The notes beneath the pieces are model-generated. The model had not been told where the DNA came from. It ran no database searches and saw only the letters and a list, made by a program, of their open reading frames with translations. Below are positions 59,459 through 64,000 of a DNA stretch of 64,000 bases, piece after piece (position 1 is the stretch's first letter; each line of letters begins with the position of its first letter). This stretch comes from Pempheris klunzingeri (taxonomy: Eukaryota > Chordata > Actinopteri > Acropomatiformes > Pempheridae): contig NC_092019.1 in the NCBI RefSeq assembly GCF_042242105.1, forward strand, positions 23,701,328 through 23,765,327. The letters are read 5' to 3'. Both the position numbers and the translations under genes were made by a program.

Positions 59459-61400
59459 TGATTTCTAACTTGCTGCGTAAGGCGTCTTTGAGTTTCTTGA
59501 AATATACAGTCCATAAATCAAATGATGTATAATTTTAAATCACTAAGTATTGAGAGACATACAAACGCATTGATTTTTTTTTTTTGTTACTGACAATTAA
59601 AAACACAATTATGCTTTGAGGTAAAGTGAAGTGAATGCTGTGCAGATGCTGTGTGTAGTTTTACAATGCCTCAGTGTTCCGCTGTTCACCGTCAGCTGCT
59701 GCTCCAGTGAAAATGACGGCTGTGGAGGACTGCTCTGGAAGTGTGGGGTCCTGTGGGTCCCGGGGGACCAAATGCAAATGTTGTGGGAAATGGCTGTTTG
59801 AACTTGATGAAAAAATAAACCTTGGGATATGAAAATTTGTAGAAAGTAATTCCTTTATGTGTGAGTCAGAGATCAGACTGTCTTGAAATAACTACTGGTT
59901 TATTAAGTATAAACACCATATGAAGTCCTTTTAAATGACTGAACTAGACTAAACGATGGAAGACCTGCTTACAGCGCTGCCACTCAGCCTTGCTTCTAAC
60001 GTTTCCCAGTTGCCACTTTTCCCCCTTAGACCAGCACTGTAAAAGAGGCTTCTGTAAAACTGTTGAAAGGACACCTCCAGCTATGGACATAATCAATTAT
60101 TACTGTTTGAATTATATATTTCTGACCCATGAGGCATGAGTTTAATCTTTGTAAAAATGTTCAAAAGCCAAGAAAAGGTTGTTCTTTTTGTGTGTGAATG
60201 ATATCACCGCTGTGCATGGACCAGTCACTGGCCCAGCTGGGGCTACAGGCATGATGGGACTGACACTATTGTGCATACTCAGTGGGCCGCATACACCCAG
60301 AAGTAACCCAGAAGCCAGAATCTTTTTGGTGTGAGTGCCAGGTGAGCTATTCTAATGAATAGACTGAATAGGCATCATCCCAGTTGTTATTATATGGCCT
60401 GAACCTGAGCACGTTCATCAGTTTTACCCTGGACACACATACAAGGCACGGGGGTGAATGACCAAAGTGGAGCATCATTCAGCCAAATGAGCTGCAAAAA
60501 TCAGATCAAAGTTTAAAAGCAGAGGAGGAGAGCGTAATTTTTTTTATGTTGTTACCGACAGGTTTGCACTGGAGGACTGCACTGTGATTGGGATCCAGCA
60601 GTTCCCAAGGGATCCTGGGGCAAATCTCGCAGAAGCAACAAGTATATACTTTGCTGCAGACAGGAGTGAGTGGTCTGGAACACACACATTGCAGGAGTAA
60701 TGGTCAGAAATCCAGCGGGAGTGGGCGGAATCGGGACAGTCCCGCGCAGGGCTGTAATCTGCGGCATTATTGTTCCAATCGCTCATCGTCATTCAGCAGC
60801 CTGTTGCCACAATGTTTTTGTTACATTTCATCACTTGTGGACACATCTGCTCTGCTTGCTCCTTCTAGATAAAACCAATACAACACTGTCAATAATTTGA
60901 CAGAATTATAATTTGCCAGCAGGGATATTTACTCCAGGATTATAGATTAGCCTCTGTATTACAAACACACACAGTGACACTATCAAGGAGATTGAACATC
61001 CTTTAGAAACATATTGCTGGTTGTGGAAATGGATTTTGATGATGAGTGTGCTCTGAATGTGAAAATGCATTAGTGAAACGCAATGTTGTTATAAATGCAC
61101 ATCTGGATACAAACGCCAGGAGTGTGAACGTCCTTCAGTTCGTTGTAAGAGATGCGTAACACTATATGTCTTCTAAAGCTGGATTATGTGTTCTGAACTT
61201 TGTACTTAGTGTGTAAAACTAAATGTTATTAAAAATGAGTAAAGAAAGGGAGAATTTCTTTAAACTCATCTTGTGACCGCTAGTTTCATTAACTTTCATA
61301 TCCTGCTGCTAGTTTTAATAATGCACTTACTGTAGTTGATGCCTTAAGCACCATAACTTCATGTGATAGAACTGCACAGAATCACCAGCAATAACAAATT
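59459..61400. other. Gene-free intergenic stretch
   Basis: No supported exon. A T run occurs at about 59574-59585. Frames around 60540-60900 are open on both strands but have no recognisable domain. Confidence 0.45.
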
Positions 61401-62278
61401 AGGACTCTTTATTTGAAATTGTTCACCTTTTACACACTGACAGTTAATATGCACAAGCCTTTGTGGTCCCTCTGGCCCGAGACATGGTCAGTGACACTGT
61501 GTGCTGGACATCAACTAGGATGGCTTATGGCGAGTGGGAAGCTCACACACACACACACACACACACAGGTACACACTCATACATGAACAAGCACACGCAC
61601 ACATGCAGAGGTACACACTTGCACACACATACGGATGCAAAGACAAATACAAAGACACACATTACGACACGTACTCTAACAATCTAACACCGTCTAGCCA
61701 TCTAATGTAGACATCAACAGAGGAGGGGCTTAAAGTGCATACAGGAACAGAGAGGGCCTTGCTCGCTCTTATGATCAGTAACAGCCTTTTAAATTATGAG
61801 CGACAGTAATCCTCCACAAAAGCAATGATCTTAGTGCCACACTGTATCTTTACAAAAAGCAGATCCCTATTTTAGCTCAAACTTTACCTTGCATCATGAA
61901 ATAATGACACTGCATAGTTCACTGGGTTAGTCTTATACATTATTGCGGTACAATGTAGGTCCCAATCTGGGGTCTGGGTTTGGGCCGTGGGCTGCAGCAT
62001 GGCACATAATATATGTGTGCTGGAGCCCGGGACTTCAGTGGGACAAGGGAAATAAATCCATTGTGAGAAAGCACCCAAATACTTCACTGCAGTCCGGTGT
62101 GGATGTGGGATAATCCAAATGAGGAGTTGTGAGAAGTGTTAAGGGTCCAATCACAGCATGAAGGTGTTCGGAATCCCGGAAGCATAAAAGGAGCTGACAC
62201 GACTCCTCTGCCTGGTCTGGGTGAAGTACAGTTTGGTCCTTGACAGGAGGCGGTGCAGAACCGTCCGGGTCAAACAGG
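61401..62278 (-). other. Probable 3' untranslated region of the ZNF385-family gene
   Basis: This follows the stop codon at 62279 on the minus strand. TTTATT at about 61408-61413 (AATAAA on the minus strand) could be its polyadenylation signal, giving a 3' UTR near 870 bases. It includes a (CA)n tract at about 61542-61567. The end point is a guess. Confidence 0.35.
61542..61567. repeat. (CA)n microsatellite
   Basis: An uninterrupted CA run lies within GAAGCTCACACAC and ACACAGGTACACACTC; looser CA-rich sequence continues to about 61660. Confidence 0.9.
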
Positions 62279-62530
62279 TCAATAAGGGGCGAATAGGACT
62301 TGTGGGTGGGAGGTCCTGATAGGCCCAGGGGCCGGGCGGAGCAGTGCAGCGGGGAGGGTCTGTGTTTGGAAGAGGGTAGGGGTCGGGGCGTGGTTAGTGG
62401 CGTGGTTTGTGCGGTGTGTGTAAGAGTTGCTGATGGCGGCGGCGGCCGCTGCCACTGCTGCCAGGTGGGCAGGTATGATCTGCCCAGTCAGAGGCTGACA
62501 CTGGCGCTCCTTACCCAGGGCCAACTTTAT
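62279..62530 (-). CDS. znf385d: Zinc finger protein 385D, terminal coding exon
   Basis: On the minus strand an acceptor (TTTTGTCTGACAG) opens 83 codons and a TGA stop. The last residues, ALLRPAPGPIRTSHPQVLF followed by APY, are the signature C-terminus of the ZNF385 family; upstream are KLALGKERQCQPLTGQIIPA, an Ala run (AAVAAAAAAI) and TLFQTQTLPA. The LFQxQTLPAALLRPAPGPIRT block fits ZNF385D best. Human ZNF385D lies distal to RAB5A and KAT2B at 3p24.3, which supports the choice over ZNF385B. The family has matrin/U1-type C2H2 fingers and is nuclear; the fingers are on upstream exons not in this window. The middle of the exon (SYTHRTNHATNHAPTP) is low-complexity and probably variable. Confidence 0.85.
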   Translation of the reverse strand: MKLALGKERQCQPLTGQIIPAHLAAVAAAAAAISNSYTHRTNHATNHAPTPTLFQTQTLPAALLRPAPGPIRTSHPQVLFAPY

Positions 62531-64000
62531 CTGTCAGACAAAAACAGTGGAGTCAGAACAGTCTGTACGACACAGGGTGGACAAAACAATGGAAAACACT
62601 GCAAATTCTACGACAAAGTCATTTTTTCAATACTTTAGTGTGAGGATTATAAATGTGTTTTTCTACAAATCCCTTCTTTAAGAAAAGAAGCCAAAGTCTA
62701 CAATGCTGTCTAAACACACGTTATAAAGGAGCTATCTGCTATCTGATCAAAGAACAAGTCAATGATGTTGCCAATCATTGATTGAATTAATACCAAACCC
62801 TTATTTTTAGTGCCAAAATCATTTGCCAAATATTCAGTTATTCCATTAACGGAAAGTTTATTTTGATAAGCGAATAAACACGAAATATTTCCTGTTTCCA
62901 GCTTCTCAAATGTGAGCATTATTTTTCTCTGTTTCACATCATGTGACAACATGTTGTCATAATATGGCTCTACGGAGGGAATACGGTGGAGTCACAATTT
63001 AACTTTGATTTATAACAAGACACATGGTTACACAGGAAACCGTCTGCAGGCACAGACACGGTTTGGGCCAGAGAGCTTTGCAGAGGATGAAAACAGTGTC
63101 AGAAATCAGCTGCTAATTGCTGAAAGTGTTCCTGATGATCTGCAGCATACAAATGCTAAACAGATAATTCTTGAATAACTTGACAAATGTGCCTCCAATT
63201 TGGATATACAGCATTTGGTTTCCTTTTTTTTTTTTTTTAAACAAAACACTCACACATCTACGGAAGCCTAGAATGGCCATGCTTGTAATTATTTACTTTA
63301 ATGCAGTTTGTTGCAATAATGTGTTAAAATATGGTGCTAACTTTTTAGAGGATTGTGGCAGGTATTACTGACACACAGACAATAAAGCACAAATGCAGAC
63401 ACACGTCGCTCAGCATACACAGCTTTAGTTTGAGGAGCTGTGCTAATGTGATGGCCAACCTAAATCCATCTTTGGCTATTAACGCAGTGAGCAGTGACCG
63501 CGCTGAGGTTGTGCTGGCTGATGTCGTGCTGGCAGGCAGGAACACACAGTACTCCCAATGCTTTTTATCCTTTTGCTCACAAAAACCTACTATCCTGTAC
63601 TCAAATCATGAATCACGGACAACAAATTACAAAGTGACGTTTGGTTAATAGTAAAAATAGACTAATATTTTCCAAATGGTGCTTGATTGAGAGGGGATGG
63701 GTCCAAGTGGCCTTTGATGAACATTTCAAGTAATAAAAGGAAATGTTTGCTTTATCTCGTTATCTCGAGATAATGAAATAATTAATCCGTCGCTTGAAGA
63801 TAACGGTACCAAAGCAATAATTGCGAGCACAGCTGCTCTCAGCGTCCGTACACACCAACTTGGAGTGCACATGAAAACTGAAGAAATGAGTCAAAAGAGT
63901 GGAAAGAAAAGCTGTGTAGTCGTGAAGACAAAGAAACGACAGAGAGGCAGACAGACAAAAGGGAAAAAGCTCCCAACCTCCAAAAAACAGCCAAACGGGG
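62531..64000 (-). other. Last intron of the ZNF385-family gene
   Basis: No further exon is recognisable. A T run lies near 63223-63238. A 14-bp palindrome TTATCTCGAGATAA is at 63760-63773. The AT-rich, repeat-poor part 62690-62950 might be a conserved element. Confidence 0.5.

Overview
The window is vertebrate nuclear DNA, almost certainly from a ray-finned fish and probably a spiny-rayed (percomorph-type) teleost. The genes are split by GT-AG introns, microsatellites are abundant, Tc1-like DNA transposons and CR1/L2/Rex-type LINE tails of fish type are present, and several short repeats known from teleost genomes occur. There is no bacterial, phage or CRISPR content, and I found no credible undescribed multi-gene system.

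Layout. 1-15300: gene-free, rich in AT-rich segments that look like conserved regulatory DNA, mixed with microsatellites. 15310-21565, plus strand: maip1, five coding exons for a mitochondrial Tim44-like protein that assists the m-AAA protease. 21566-25440: gene-free spacer, with an internally deleted Tc1 copy at 24518-25259. 25771-31451, minus strand: efhb, thirteen coding exons for a ciliary EF-hand protein; a nearly full-length Tc1 transposon sits in its intron 11. 31452-33955: head-to-head spacer and rab5a leader, with an RFX X-box on the efhb side. 34015-38776, plus strand: rab5a, five coding exons plus a leader exon, with a 3' UTR to about 40.6 kb. 40600-62278: about 21 kb with no recognisable exon, only repeats. 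62279-62530, minus strand: the last coding exon of a ZNF385-family gene, best fit znf385d; its upstream exons must lie beyond the right edge.

The order EFHB-RAB5A-(KAT2B region)-ZNF385D is that of human 3p24.3, which supports the gene names. MAIP1 is in human 2q33 beside SATB2, the paralogous region to the SATB1 neighbourhood of 3p24, so the window joins genes that human keeps on two related chromosomes. The left 15 kb is therefore plausibly regulatory DNA of a satb1/satb2-type locus, although no satb exon is visible.

The genes do not form a pathway: maip1 acts in mitochondria, efhb in the axoneme, rab5a on early endosomes and znf385d in the nucleus. The main structural oddity is an inverted pair of Tc1 copies enclosing the last two efhb exons, with 93 bp of non-transposon flank also duplicated in inverted orientation, and a telomere-like repeat inside one copy.
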